A stretch of DNA of 33,786 bases from Phaeodactylibacter sp. (GCA_024103175.1 JAGFJE010000562.1:1-33786), one strand, 5' to 3'. Positions 16,337-24,141 are shown, counted from the first letter of the stretch. The notes: generated by a model from the letters alone, not told the origin. Numbers and translations: made by a program.

Positions 16337-16388
16337 TTCCGACTTCCGGCTTTTTAACCGGCTGACCAGACGGTCCCACTTCCGACTT
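16337..16388 (-). repeat. Diverged intergenic hairpin repeat, copy 8
   Basis: On the minus strand a core (16352-16373) runs CCGTC...CCGGTTAAAA, like the family core with a shortened middle. It is flanked by a perfect 9-bp direct repeat, TTCCGACTT on the plus strand (16337-16345 and 16380-16388). The word is different from those of the other copies. Confidence 0.5.
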
Positions 16389-16468
16389 AAAATGGCTGCA
16401 CGTCCAAAGTCTAGTAAGGCCAGCGCGCGTAAGAAATTGGCACAGCAACAGGTTCCCTTCTAAAATGC

Positions 16469-16500
16469 AAAAAGCGGCTGGAGCTTTCCAGCCGCTTTTT
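16469..16500. terminator. Strong bidirectional terminator hairpin
   Basis: A perfect 14-bp stem (16469-16482 with 16487-16500) has a GCTT loop, and its arms begin with A5 and end with T5, so it can act on both strands. It may end the minus-strand lipoprotein transcript, or a plus-strand transcript from 16200-16468. Confidence 0.85.
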
Positions 16501-16508
16501 GTACTACC

Positions 16509-16638
16509 CCAATCAACCAATTTTACCCGGCCGAGGAGATGAGGACGGGCAACCAATCAACCCAATCAACCCAATCAACCCAATTTTACCCGGCCGATCC
16601 CGACAACTGTCGGGAGAGGACGGGCAACCCAATCAACC
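16509..16638 (-). repeat. Tandem pair of intergenic hairpin repeats, copies 5 and 6
   Basis: Core 5 is 16521-16549 and core 6 is 16584-16624, both reading CCCGTCC...CCGGGTAAAA on the minus strand. The word CCAATCAACC occurs at 16509, 16553, 16562, 16571 and 16629, so the cores share an array of words spaced 9 nt apart between them. Core 6 contains a perfect 8-bp hairpin TCCCGACA/TGTCGGGA (16598-16615). Copy 6 ends 7 nt from the stop of the lipoprotein gene. Confidence 0.8.
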
Positions 16639-16645
16639 ATTCCCC

Positions 16646-18088
16646 CTAATCCGAGGTCCGTATCGTCGTCGTCGTCTGTATCCAGCAGCCGATGTAGTAG
16701 TTGTCGCCGGCTTTGAGGTTGCGGATGAAGACGTCTTCCCGGTTGGGCATGTACTGGCTGTACTGGCGGATCCACTTGTTGGCCTCGGCGGCTACGCTGG
16801 GGTCTACGCTTTTGGCCTTGTTCCACATGTCGATGGCGGGCCAGGTGACCACCTGGCTGTCCCAGCCGCGGCCCGGCCCGCAGAGAGGGCCGCTGGAGGC
16901 ATAGAGCCGGCCGATGAGGATGTACGGCTCGCCCCATCCCGGGCGCATCTCGGCGGCCTTCAGGGCCCACTGGCGCGCACGGGGGAAATTGCGCAGGTGA
17001 ACGTTGTAGATCTTGGCGATGGTCAGCGCATAGTTGGCCTTCTTTTTAACATCCTCCTCTTCTTCGATGGCTCTCTGGAAGGCTTCGACCGACTCCGGGT
17101 ATTTGGCTTCCCGCAGCAGCATATAGGCCAGCTCCGCCGGGCCGGGCTCGGGCTTGCACAGCTCGTTGCCCACCCGGATGAGGGCGCGGAACTTTTCACC
17201 CGACTCGGAACACCCCCCCCACTTCAGGCGGCTGTAGACGGTGCGCACCACATCGCAGTCTTCCGGGTTGGCCTCAAAGTCCGGATAGTATTTATCCATA
17301 TAATAATCGCAGGGATAGAACCCTTTTACGGTCTCGAAATATTCCAGGCGCACCGGTGCATATTCTTCGATGATCTTCCAGCGTTCACAAGCCTTGCCCT
17401 TACAGGTTTTCAGGCCCTCCGCGAGCACCTCGCGCACCATCTCCTGGTACTTGTAGGCTTCCTCCTGAGGTATTTCGCCTGCATCGTAGCGTTCCACCAG
17501 CAGGGCGGAGAAGGGGTTGAGGACGAAATCCGGGGTATTGACGCCATCCGTATCGATGGCTTTTTTGAACAGGTTGTAGATCTCTTCCTTGTCGGCCCGG
17601 TAGGGGTACTTGTAGTACAGGTCAAAGGCTTTGCGGGCCGGGATATAGCCGCCCTCGGGGTAGCAGCGGTCGATCTCGTCGTAGAGTGAGAAAATGGTGT
17701 CGACGTAGGCGTCAATTTTTGAGGAATCCCGGGTTTGGGAAATGAAGTATTCGTAAAAACGGATGCCGTCGGCGTAGACGGTGTTGCGGCGGCCGTCGGC
17801 GGCGGGAGAGACGGCGTATACTTTTTTCCAAAGCTGGTAGGCCTTGTCCCAATCGTTCACTTTCAGAAAGTCCCGGTAAAGCACGTAGTTGGTCTCCGCT
17901 TCATCCGGATGAGGGGCGTCCCGGAATTTGGGGCAGGGGCTCAGCTCTTCCTCTTTTTTCGGAGGCCTGACAGTAGAAACGGCTTCTTCCTCTTTTTCCG
18001 GAGCAGCGGCAGGTTCTGTGGTTTTGGGCGTGCAGCCGGCCATAAAGGCCAGGAGGAGCGCCCCCAGAACGATTTGTCTGGAATTCAT
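16646..18088 (-). CDS. TPR-containing lipoprotein of unknown role
   Basis: 480 residues. A lipoprotein signal peptide has the lipobox FMAGC, with Cys19 as the lipidated residue. A disordered Glu/Pro/Lys-rich linker (20-50) leads to a helical protein made of TPR-like hairpins, clearest at about 340-420 (AELAYMLLREAKYPESVEAFQRAI, and YALTIAKIYNVHLRNFPRARQWALKAAEMRPGW read in part). Several Cys residues (for example CSES, CKPE, GPLCG, YIGCW) could pair in the periplasm. Family knowledge: TPR lipoproteins usually scaffold envelope complexes. No partner gene adjoins, so the complex is unknown. A pair of repeats follows the stop. Confidence 0.82.
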   Translation of the reverse strand: MNSRQIVLGALLLAFMAGCTPKTTEPAAAPEKEEEAVSTVRPPKKEEELSPCPKFRDAPHPDEAETNYVLYRDFLKVNDWDKAYQLWKKVYAVSPAADGRRNTVYADGIRFYEYFISQTRDSSKIDAYVDTIFSLYDEIDRCYPEGGYIPARKAFDLYYKYPYRADKEEIYNLFKKAIDTDGVNTPDFVLNPFSALLVERYDAGEIPQEEAYKYQEMVREVLAEGLKTCKGKACERWKIIEEYAPVRLEYFETVKGFYPCDYYMDKYYPDFEANPEDCDVVRTVYSRLKWGGCSESGEKFRALIRVGNELCKPEPGPAELAYMLLREAKYPESVEAFQRAIEEEEDVKKKANYALTIAKIYNVHLRNFPRARQWALKAAEMRPGWGEPYILIGRLYASSGPLCGPGRGWDSQVVTWPAIDMWNKAKSVDPSVAAEANKWIRQYSQYMPNREDVFIRNLKAGDNYYIGCWIQTTTTIRTSD

Positions 18089-18202
18089 AACTTTATCATT
18101 TTGCGATGAGTAGTGAAAAATGTTACTCCCAAAGTGCCCCCGGCTTTCCTGTTCAGGGGGGCGGTCCGATGAAAGGCGCTAAATTATTGATTTTCTCCGA
18201 AA

Positions 18203-19441
18203 TCATCGAAGAATCGACACATTACCCGTCAGTACCCGCGCTTCTCCATCGCAGATGAAATTCAACTGATAGCGCATCACGCCGGAGTTGACGGCCTGGC
18301 CGCGGTAGTAGCCGTCCCACCGTTCGAAGGGGTCGGTAGTGGAAAACACCTTGTTGCCCCAGCGGTCAATAACGTCGAAGGAGACCAGTTCCTGTACCGA
18401 ATAGGGGTTGCTGATGCCAAAGGTTTCATTGAGCCCGTCGCCATTGGGGGTGAAAGCATTGGGCAGGAATATGGCGTTGCAGTCGAGGTCGTCCGGGTCG
18501 ATCACATCGATGAGAATGGAGTCCAGGGCTACGCAGGAGCCGATGGTGTCGGCCATAGCAACAGTATAGAGGATCTCCCCTTTCTCCTTGGGGGTGATGG
18601 AGGGTTCGCCGGCCGAAGGGTCGGAGACGCCTTCCGTAGGGCTCCAGGCAAAGGAGGTGGCGCAGGTATTGGTCAGCTGAATATCGACCGATTCGCCCAG
18701 GAAAATGCTGGTTACGGCGCTTTCTTTCTGTATCTGGTCGGGTGCGAAGTACAATTCCCGAACCTCCTGGTCGTCCAGGGCCCGGTTGTATACCCGCAAC
18801 TCGTCGATCAGGCCCCGGAAGGGCCTCTCCGTGGCTGTCTTGCAATCACTGTTGCCGATGGTCAGGCCGCCGTCGTTGAATACATCCAGGCGATTGGCCG
18901 TGGTCAGCAGCTGAACCCGCTCTCCATTGATGTACAGGCGCGCCCGGCCGCCTTCGCGAACGACGGCCACATGCTGCCAGCAGGCTGTATTCGTAAGCTG
19001 GTGAGACAGGAAAACGGACTTGTCCGGCGTCTCCAGAAAAACCGCATTGACCGTACGGGAGGCCGGTACATAGCGGATGTAAAACTCATTGCCTCCGAAA
19101 CAGCTCGGGCTGCGCTTAGACAGCACATACTGCGTGCCGTCTCCGCCGGTGGGCTTGATGTAAAGGCTGACGGTGAGGTCTTCATCGTCAAATTCGTTAT
19201 TGACCGGGCCGCCCAGGATGACTACCTCGTCATTCTGGCCGTCCAGCCCAAGGGCTTGCCCCTCCGCTCCACAAGTGAAGTAGGGGCCGCCGGATGCTGT
19301 TCCGGTATTTGCCGTATTGCCGGTTACATCGCGGTAAATGGAATCCAGGGAATAATAGGCCACCAGCCCGACCGTCGTCTGTGCGGTAAGCCCAACGGCA
19401 TTACTCAGTAAGAAGAAGGCAAGAAAAAAACGTCGTGTCAT
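18203..19441 (-). CDS. LamG-domain surface protein with type B type IX sorting domain
   Basis: 412 residues from the ATG at 19441; the longer in-frame start at 19555 adds 38 residues before an obvious signal peptide (MTRRFFLAFFLLSNAVGLTAQ) and is rejected. Residues about 25-200 form a LamG/concanavalin-like jellyroll (VAYYSLDS start, then LYINGERVQL and FRGLIDELRVYNRALDDQEV). An Ig/PKD-like segment (about 210-300) follows. The end carries NAFTPNGDGLNETF and DRWGNKVF, the hallmark of the gliding-motility-associated (CHU_C) type B sorting domain. Established knowledge: such proteins leave the cell by type IX secretion. I infer a surface or secreted glycan-binding role. Confidence 0.9.
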   Translation of the reverse strand: MTRRFFLAFFLLSNAVGLTAQTTVGLVAYYSLDSIYRDVTGNTANTGTASGGPYFTCGAEGQALGLDGQNDEVVILGGPVNNEFDDEDLTVSLYIKPTGGDGTQYVLSKRSPSCFGGNEFYIRYVPASRTVNAVFLETPDKSVFLSHQLTNTACWQHVAVVREGGRARLYINGERVQLLTTANRLDVFNDGGLTIGNSDCKTATERPFRGLIDELRVYNRALDDQEVRELYFAPDQIQKESAVTSIFLGESVDIQLTNTCATSFAWSPTEGVSDPSAGEPSITPKEKGEILYTVAMADTIGSCVALDSILIDVIDPDDLDCNAIFLPNAFTPNGDGLNETFGISNPYSVQELVSFDVIDRWGNKVFSTTDPFERWDGYYRGQAVNSGVMRYQLNFICDGEARVLTGNVSILR

Positions 19442-19650
19442 GGAATTCTTTCCTTTTGGAGTTGAGTTTTGGTTTACCAAGTTTATTAACGCAACAGGTG
19501 AGGTTGAGATTTTCCGGTTTTGAAGATCGTTTGCGTGTTGATGGCATGCAGACAAAAGCGGCCATTGCCCCTATTGCTGATAGGGGCAGTACCGTTACTG
19601 CCGAAACAGGCCCGGATGCGCATCTTTTGAAATCCCAAAAGCAATAGGCC

Positions 19651-19968
19651 CTAACCAAACAGGTTCCCCAGGTCGCCCATGCCCGGAGGCAGCATGTTTT
19701 TCATAATGTTCTGAGCTTCCTCCGCCTCTTTTTCAGCAGCTTTTTCCAGGGCTTTGTTGACGGCGGCGATGATGAAATCCTGAACCATCTCCGTGTCCTC
19801 CCAGTCGAGTTTCTCCTTGTCGAATTGTATGTCCAGCAGCTCGCGGTTGGCGTTGGCCACCACTTTGACGGCGCCGTTGCCGGCTTCCGCCTCCACCTTG
19901 AATTCCGCCAGTTTCCGGCGCATTTCCTTCTGCTGCTCCTTCATATTGCCCATCAGGTCTCCAAACAT
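19651..19968 (-). CDS. YbaB/EbfC-family nucleoid-associated protein
   Basis: 105 residues from the ATG at 19968, the usual length. The sequence MFGDLMGNMKEQQKEMRRKL, the middle VKVVANANRELLDIQFD and the Met/Gly-rich tail (MLPPGMGDLGNLFG) fit YbaB/EbfC. An in-frame start far upstream (20463) would give an unrelated 165-residue leader and is rejected. The protein is a dimer that binds DNA; in many bacteria its gene lies between dnaX and recR, but neither is near here. A -7 box lies 73 nt upstream, and the leader holds a small hairpin (ACAAAGC/GCTTTGT, 19997-20015). Confidence 0.92.
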   Translation of the reverse strand: MFGDLMGNMKEQQKEMRRKLAEFKVEAEAGNGAVKVVANANRELLDIQFDKEKLDWEDTEMVQDFIIAAVNKALEKAAEKEAEEAQNIMKNMLPPGMGDLGNLFG

Positions 19969-20040
19969 AGTTCTCAGGTTTGATTCATTATAGAATACAA
20001 AGCTCAGCGCTTTGTGTTTACAACAGCTGTACCAGCCGCG

Positions 20041-20048
20041 CAAAGGTA
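20041..20048 (-). promoter_or_regulatory. Promoter -7 box of the YbaB/EbfC gene
   Basis: On the minus strand the sequence reads TACCTTTG, an exact TAnnTTTG match, 73 nt upstream of the start at 19968 and in the divergent region with the gene at 20092. Confidence 0.55.
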
Positions 20049-20091
20049 CACTTTTTACAGAGTTGTGTAAAAACGCTATCTTGCCAAAGCC

Positions 20092-20604
20092 ATGAAGAAT
20101 ATAATACTGGAGAAAATAGAGCGGGGAGACCTCAGCCATTTCCGCGGCGCCGACATCCCCATGGACATTCCCATCTCCCAGGCGCTGCTCAACGAGCAAC
20201 TGCGGGAGCTGCGCAGCGATACCGTGCAGGAACTCGAGCTGAGCCTGCACGAGAACAATATCCTCTACCTCAACCTGGCTGTCAAAGTACCGGTAGCCGG
20301 TACTGTACGCCGCCGGATCAGGATGAAAATGGAGGGAGGGATCGACGGCTCCGGACATACGCTGCTGATCTTCCATTTTCTCGATGGCCTGAAATTGCTG
20401 GACCGGAAGCTGATCGGCTTTTTTCAAAAAAAGATCGCCGAGGTGCTCCCCGATGGAGTGCACCTCAGCGAAGAGGGTTGTAAGGTCGACCTTAGAGTGG
20501 CGATGGCCGCCTCAGGATACGGCCACCTTGTTCCTGCCGTTCACCGGCTGATACCATCCACGGAAACGGGCCGGCTAAGGCTGAATATTCATGTCAGGGC
20601 CTGA
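20092..20604 (+). CDS. Conserved-looking cytoplasmic protein of unknown function
   Basis: 170 residues, no signal peptide or membrane segment. I do not recognise the family. It begins MKNIILEKIERGDLSHFRGADIP and has a beta-rich middle (LHENNILYLNLAVKVPVAGTVRRRIRMKM read in parts) that could be a lipid-binding-like or LEA-type barrel, but this is a guess. Codon use and length suit a real gene. It is divergent from the YbaB/EbfC gene and convergent with the acyl-CoA dehydrogenase gene. Confidence 0.7.
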   Translation: MKNIILEKIERGDLSHFRGADIPMDIPISQALLNEQLRELRSDTVQELELSLHENNILYLNLAVKVPVAGTVRRRIRMKMEGGIDGSGHTLLIFHFLDGLKLLDRKLIGFFQKKIAEVLPDGVHLSEEGCKVDLRVAMAASGYGHLVPAVHRLIPSTETGRLRLNIHVRA

Positions 20605-20683
20605 GAAGTGTAAATGTGGAAGGGGGTAAAAGTGTAAACGGCCACCGGGACATTTACCCCTTTACACGCAAACACTTTTACAC
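20605..20683. repeat. Inverted repeat of TTTACAC words between convergent genes
   Basis: The whole 79-nt gap is built of GTGTAAA/TTTACAC words. Clear pairs are GTAAATG/CATTTAC (20610-20616, 20651-20657) and GTAAAAGTGT/ACACTTTTAC (20626-20635, 20672-20681). The centre is GC-rich (GGCCACCGGG). It could fold in transcripts of both genes, but it has no classic terminator tail. Confidence 0.6.
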
Positions 20684-22486
20684 CTAAAAGCAATACCCGT
20701 TCGCCTCGATCATCAGGCGGGCGACCTTGCGGCGCTCCGCCTTCACATTTACCGGCGGATATTTGGTAAAGCGTTTCAGGCCCATAAGCAGTATGCGCAG
20801 CAGGTCGCCTTCGGCAAAGGAGGCGAGCGCATCGCCGCCGTTCTTGAGGATGCGGGCCGTGGCGTCGGACAGGAACACCTTCAGCATGGCGTCATAAACT
20901 TCCTGGCTTGCCTTTTTCTCCGCCATGTCGGCCAGCTTCACTACACGCAGGAGCAATGATTCGGCGGTAAGCACATCATTGAGCATGTCTGATACATTCA
21001 TGATGACCTCCTGCTCTTCCTTGAGGTTGAGTTGGCCGTCCATCTGCATCTTGGCGGCGGCGCCGGCCACCATCAGAACGGCTTTCTTGAAGTCCTTCAC
21101 CGCCTTGTGCTCTTCGCCGTAGGGGCCTTCCGGCTGGCCGAAGCCCGGCATAGAGGCCAGCTCTTTTTGTACCGCCCAGGCGGGCCCGGTAATGTCGAGC
21201 GCGCCTTTCATGCCCCGGCGCAGCAACATATCTACGGACAGCAGGCGGTTGATCTCGTTGGTGCCTTCATAAATGCGGTTGATGCGGGAATCCCGGTAGA
21301 TCCTGGCGGCGGTGCCTTCTTCCGAATAGCCCATGCCTCCGTGGACCTGCACGGTTTCGTCGGCCACAAAATCCATGGTTTCCGAGCCGGATACCTTGAG
21401 CAGGGCGCATTCGATGGCGTATTCTTCGGCCGCCTGGAGCTTGGCTTCGGCGAACCCTACGCCCTCATCCATCAGGGCCTTGTTTTTCATCTGCATCAGA
21501 TGGGAGACGCGGTACATGGCGCTTTCCACCGCAAAGGTGCGGATGGCCTGCTCGGCCAGTTTATGCTGAATGGCCCCGAAATTGGCGATGGGCTGCTTGA
21601 ACTGCACCCGCTCATTGGCGTACTGAACGGCGGAGGTGATGCTGCTCTTGGCGCCTCCGATACAGAGTGCGCAAAGCTTGAAGCGGCCCACGTTCAGAAC
21701 GTTAAAGGCAATGAGGTGCCCCTTGCCGATCTGGCCCAGGACATTTTCTTTGGGGACTTTTACGTTTTCGAAGAAGACCTGCCGGGTGGAGGACCCCTTA
21801 ATGCCCATTTTTTCCTCTTCGGCGCCGAGGGTCAGGCCCTCGCTGTTGCGTTCTACAATGAAACCGGTGAACTTGTCGCCGCCTACCTGGGCAAATACGA
21901 TGTATATGTCGGCAAAACCGGCATTGGAGATCCACATCTTCTGGCCGTTGATGATGTAGTGCTGTCCGTCCTCAGACAGGTCGGCCCGCGTCTTGGCGGC
22001 CAGGGCATCGGAGCCGGAGCTGGGCTCGGTGAGGCAGTACGCCGCCTTGAGCTCGCCGCTGATCAGGCGCGTCAGGTACTTCTCTTTCTGTTCTTCGTTT
22101 CCGTAGTAAAGGAGAGGCAGCATGCCGATGCCGGTCTGCACAGCGTAGGGGACGGTAAAGGCGCCGGCCGGGCCGAGCACATCACAGATCAGCGTGTTGG
22201 TGTTGGTGTCCAGCTCCATCCCACCGTAGGTTTCCGGCATGTGAGAGCCCAGCAGGCCGAGCTCCCCCATTTTTTCGAGCAGGCCGGGCGTCAGCCCTTC
22301 TTCCCGCTTCTCGATTCGGCCTACATTGGGCAGGATCTCATTGTTGAGAAAGTCCCGCACCATGTCGGCGATCATCTTTTGCTCTTCATTGATCTCTTCA
22401 GGGATGAACGTCTCTCCGGGAGTGGCGTCTTTGATCAGGAATTCTCCTCCTTTCAAAACGAGTGGCTTGGCCAGTGTATCTTGCAT
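20684..22486 (-). CDS. Acyl-CoA dehydrogenase, long form with C-terminal extension
   Basis: 600 residues. The first 430 are a complete FAD acyl-CoA dehydrogenase: CLTEPSSGSDA (flavin contacts), KMWISNAGFAD, the RVQFKQPIANFGAIQHKLA helix, QVHGGMGYSEEG, and IYEGTNEINR with the likely catalytic base Glu407. The extra roughly 170 residues at the C-terminus match the VLCAD/ACAD9-like class, in which they form a helical domain. It catalyses the first, alpha-beta oxidation step on long acyl-CoAs. No other beta-oxidation gene adjoins. Two copies of a palindrome (GCGAAAATTCGC) lie just upstream at 22522 and 22586 and are good operator candidates. Confidence 0.94.
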   Translation of the reverse strand: MQDTLAKPLVLKGGEFLIKDATPGETFIPEEINEEQKMIADMVRDFLNNEILPNVGRIEKREEGLTPGLLEKMGELGLLGSHMPETYGGMELDTNTNTLICDVLGPAGAFTVPYAVQTGIGMLPLLYYGNEEQKEKYLTRLISGELKAAYCLTEPSSGSDALAAKTRADLSEDGQHYIINGQKMWISNAGFADIYIVFAQVGGDKFTGFIVERNSEGLTLGAEEEKMGIKGSSTRQVFFENVKVPKENVLGQIGKGHLIAFNVLNVGRFKLCALCIGGAKSSITSAVQYANERVQFKQPIANFGAIQHKLAEQAIRTFAVESAMYRVSHLMQMKNKALMDEGVGFAEAKLQAAEEYAIECALLKVSGSETMDFVADETVQVHGGMGYSEEGTAARIYRDSRINRIYEGTNEINRLLSVDMLLRRGMKGALDITGPAWAVQKELASMPGFGQPEGPYGEEHKAVKDFKKAVLMVAGAAAKMQMDGQLNLKEEQEVIMNVSDMLNDVLTAESLLLRVVKLADMAEKKASQEVYDAMLKVFLSDATARILKNGGDALASFAEGDLLRILLMGLKRFTKYPPVNVKAERRKVARLMIEANGYCF

Positions 22487-22521
22487 TTTCCGGGCTGTTT
22501 TAACGATTGAAATAATTAATT

Positions 22522-22535
22522 AGCGAAAATTCGCT
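22522..22535. promoter_or_regulatory. Candidate operator 1 of the acyl-CoA dehydrogenase gene
   Basis: AGCGAAAATTCGCT has perfect arms AGCGAA/TTCGCT around AA. It starts 36 nt upstream of the ATG and recurs 64 nt further upstream. Confidence 0.5.
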
Positions 22536-22585
22536 ACTAAATTATAACGTTTTTGCCTTAATGTAAAGTTTAGCGGGAGAGTTTT

Positions 22586-22599
22586 TGCGAAAATTCGCT
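22586..22599. promoter_or_regulatory. Candidate operator 2 of the acyl-CoA dehydrogenase gene
   Basis: TGCGAAAATTCGCT shares 13 consecutive bases with operator 1 (GCGAAAATTCGCT). Its spacing from operator 1 is 64 nt, about six helical turns, so two dimers could lie on the same face of the DNA. Confidence 0.5.
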
Positions 22600-22654
22600 G
22601 ATTTGAACTGACGGGAACCATAATTAATGGAGATTATGAAAATACTTTGGGTTA

Positions 22655-22718
22655 GTTGTTGTCGGTTGATTGTTGCCAGTCGGGCAACCGATACAACAAT
22701 CAACCAACAACAATCAAC
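22655..22718. repeat. Inverted GGTTGATTGTTG word repeat
   Basis: GGTTGATTGTTG (22664-22675) and its complement CAACAATCAACC (22694-22705) flank an 18-nt centre; the words continue outward on both sides (TTGTTG and CAACAACAATC). The word is close to the GGTTGATTGG word of repeat copies 4-7. It ends 11 nt beyond the stop of the minus-strand PAS-UbiA gene. Confidence 0.6.
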
Positions 22719-22728
22719 ATCAGCCCCC

Positions 22729-24015
22729 TCAGGCCAATACCAGCGCCACTGCCGTCAGCAACCCCGTCAGTGCGCTAAGTGCAATAGTATTTTTGTTCGA
22801 CTGCACCAGTTCCCGGCTGTCGTAATGTTCGCGGATGTGCCGGAAGATCAGCAGCCCGGCTGCTACAGACAGGAAGCTTACAACTGCCAGCCAGGCGTTG
22901 AACCCCGGCAACAGCAAGACGATCGCCAGGTTGGCGATGAAAGACAGCAGCAGGATAGCGAGGTAGATGTAGGTGCTCTTCTCTTTCCCGAAGGTGACCA
23001 CCAGGTGGTTCTTTCCGGTCGTGGCGTCGGAGGCGGCGTCCGGGAACTCGTTGATGAGCAGTATATTGGCGGTCAGCAGGCCAACGGGCAGGCCGATTAG
23101 GAAGGCCATCGGCGTGAGCTGCTGGACCATTACGTAAACCATACCGGCGGTGGCCAGCGGCCCGAATGCCAGGGCGATGCCCAGTTCTCCCAGCCCTTTT
23201 CTCGCTACCAGTCGCACGGGCGGCGCCGTATACAGGTATCCCAGCGCCAGGCCCGCCAGCCCGATGATCAGGGTGGTGAGCCCGGTTTCGAACGTGAGAT
23301 ACAGGCCGATGAGTGTCGCAGCGGCGATCAGGGAAAGTCCCAGCCGTTTGGTGCCTCCCAAAGTGATCAGGCCCAGCTCGATCGCGCGGCTGCCGCCGGA
23401 AAACTGCAGGAAATAGTCATTGTTGGCTCCGTCGGTGCCGTCCTTGACGTCAAAGTAGTCATTCATTACATTGCTTCCGAGGTGCAGCAGAATGACCCCC
23501 ACTACGGCCAGCGCAAAGTACAGCCAGCTGAAAGCCGCCGGATCATTCAGCAGGTAGTGGTAGGCATAGGCGCCGCCGATAAAGGCCGGCATGGCAACCG
23601 CCGAGATGAAGGGCAGGCGGGTGATGGCAAGTACCCGTATCAGTTTGGTCGTCCATTTGATCTGGACTTCCACCTCTTCGCCTATGGCCTCTGTGACGCC
23701 GCAGTAGCCGGTCTGGCCGTTATGCTTGCCGTTCGCAAACGTGGGCGTGATGCGGATTCGGGCATTGAAGGCAGAACCGTCCTTTCGGACAAACCTGGTT
23801 TTCGTGACATATTCGCCCTCCCGGCTTGCCTCTTCCAGCCATACCGGGACGTTCTGCAGGACGATCTCTCCCGGAGAGAATACCGATACCCTTTCCTTTC
23901 CGATAACTTCTTCCGCACTGTAGCCGAACAGCTCCTCCGCACCTTTATTAAAAGTTTCGATGCGGCCTTCCATATCACAGGTGATTACGCTTTTCATGGT
24001 GTTCAATTTTTTCAA
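22729..24015 (-). CDS. PAS-domain / UbiA prenyltransferase fusion (MenA-like)
   Basis: 428 residues in one uninterrupted frame. Residues 1-112 are a PAS domain (NKGAEELFGYSAEEVIGKE, then FVRKDGSAFNARIRITP). Residues about 122-428 form a UbiA-type membrane prenyltransferase with eight or nine helices, the first Asp motif NDYFDVKDG (185-193) and the second NEFPDAASD (322-330). GGSRAIELGLIT (207-218) resembles MenA, the 1,4-dihydroxy-2-naphthoate prenyltransferase of menaquinone synthesis. The PAS part has no obvious cofactor ligand, and no kinase or other output domain is present, so the enzyme itself would be the output. The fusion is unusual in my knowledge. No other men genes are in the window. 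Confidence 0.85.
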   Translation of the reverse strand: MKKLNTMKSVITCDMEGRIETFNKGAEELFGYSAEEVIGKERVSVFSPGEIVLQNVPVWLEEASREGEYVTKTRFVRKDGSAFNARIRITPTFANGKHNGQTGYCGVTEAIGEEVEVQIKWTTKLIRVLAITRLPFISAVAMPAFIGGAYAYHYLLNDPAAFSWLYFALAVVGVILLHLGSNVMNDYFDVKDGTDGANNDYFLQFSGGSRAIELGLITLGGTKRLGLSLIAAATLIGLYLTFETGLTTLIIGLAGLALGYLYTAPPVRLVARKGLGELGIALAFGPLATAGMVYVMVQQLTPMAFLIGLPVGLLTANILLINEFPDAASDATTGKNHLVVTFGKEKSTYIYLAILLLSFIANLAIVLLLPGFNAWLAVVSFLSVAAGLLIFRHIREHYDSRELVQSNKNTIALSALTGLLTAVALVLA

Positions 24016-24055
24016 TAATCATTGAAAGTTCAACAGCCCAAGCCCCGCTTTTGTT

Positions 24056-24141
24056 CGTGCGGCGATCATCCTGATCGCTCGCTAATACGTAATATCAAGC
24101 TCATGTATATAGTGCGTCGCGATCAGGATGATCGCCGCACG
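24056..24141. repeat. REP/BIME-like inverted repeat
   Basis: Two perfect 23-bp arms (24056-24078 and 24119-24141) are separated by 40 nt. Each arm starts CGTGCG and contains its own hairpin GCGATCA-TCC-TGATCGC. Two REP-like hairpins in opposite orientation match the layout of bacterial interspersed mosaic elements. It lies between the divergent PAS-UbiA and hydrolase genes. Confidence 0.75.

Noticed and set aside
16392..16463. 23-codon basic open frame (MAARPKSSKASARKK...) just before a terminator
   Set aside because: It has no ribosome-binding site or homologue I recognise, and it overlaps structured, repeat-bearing DNA; it is too short to support as a gene.
16509..16638. Possible CRISPR array from the spaced CCAATCAACC words
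   Set aside because: The repeats are only 9-10 nt, spacing is irregular, the 'spacers' are related hairpin cores, and no cas genes are present.
16499..17689. 396-codon plus-strand frame opposite the TPR lipoprotein
   Set aside because: The minus strand has a lipobox and TPR pattern; the plus frame begins within the word repeats and looks artefactual.
21032..22510. 492-codon plus-strand frame opposite the acyl-CoA dehydrogenase
   Set aside because: The minus strand encodes a complete, motif-rich enzyme; the plus frame has no recognisable domain.
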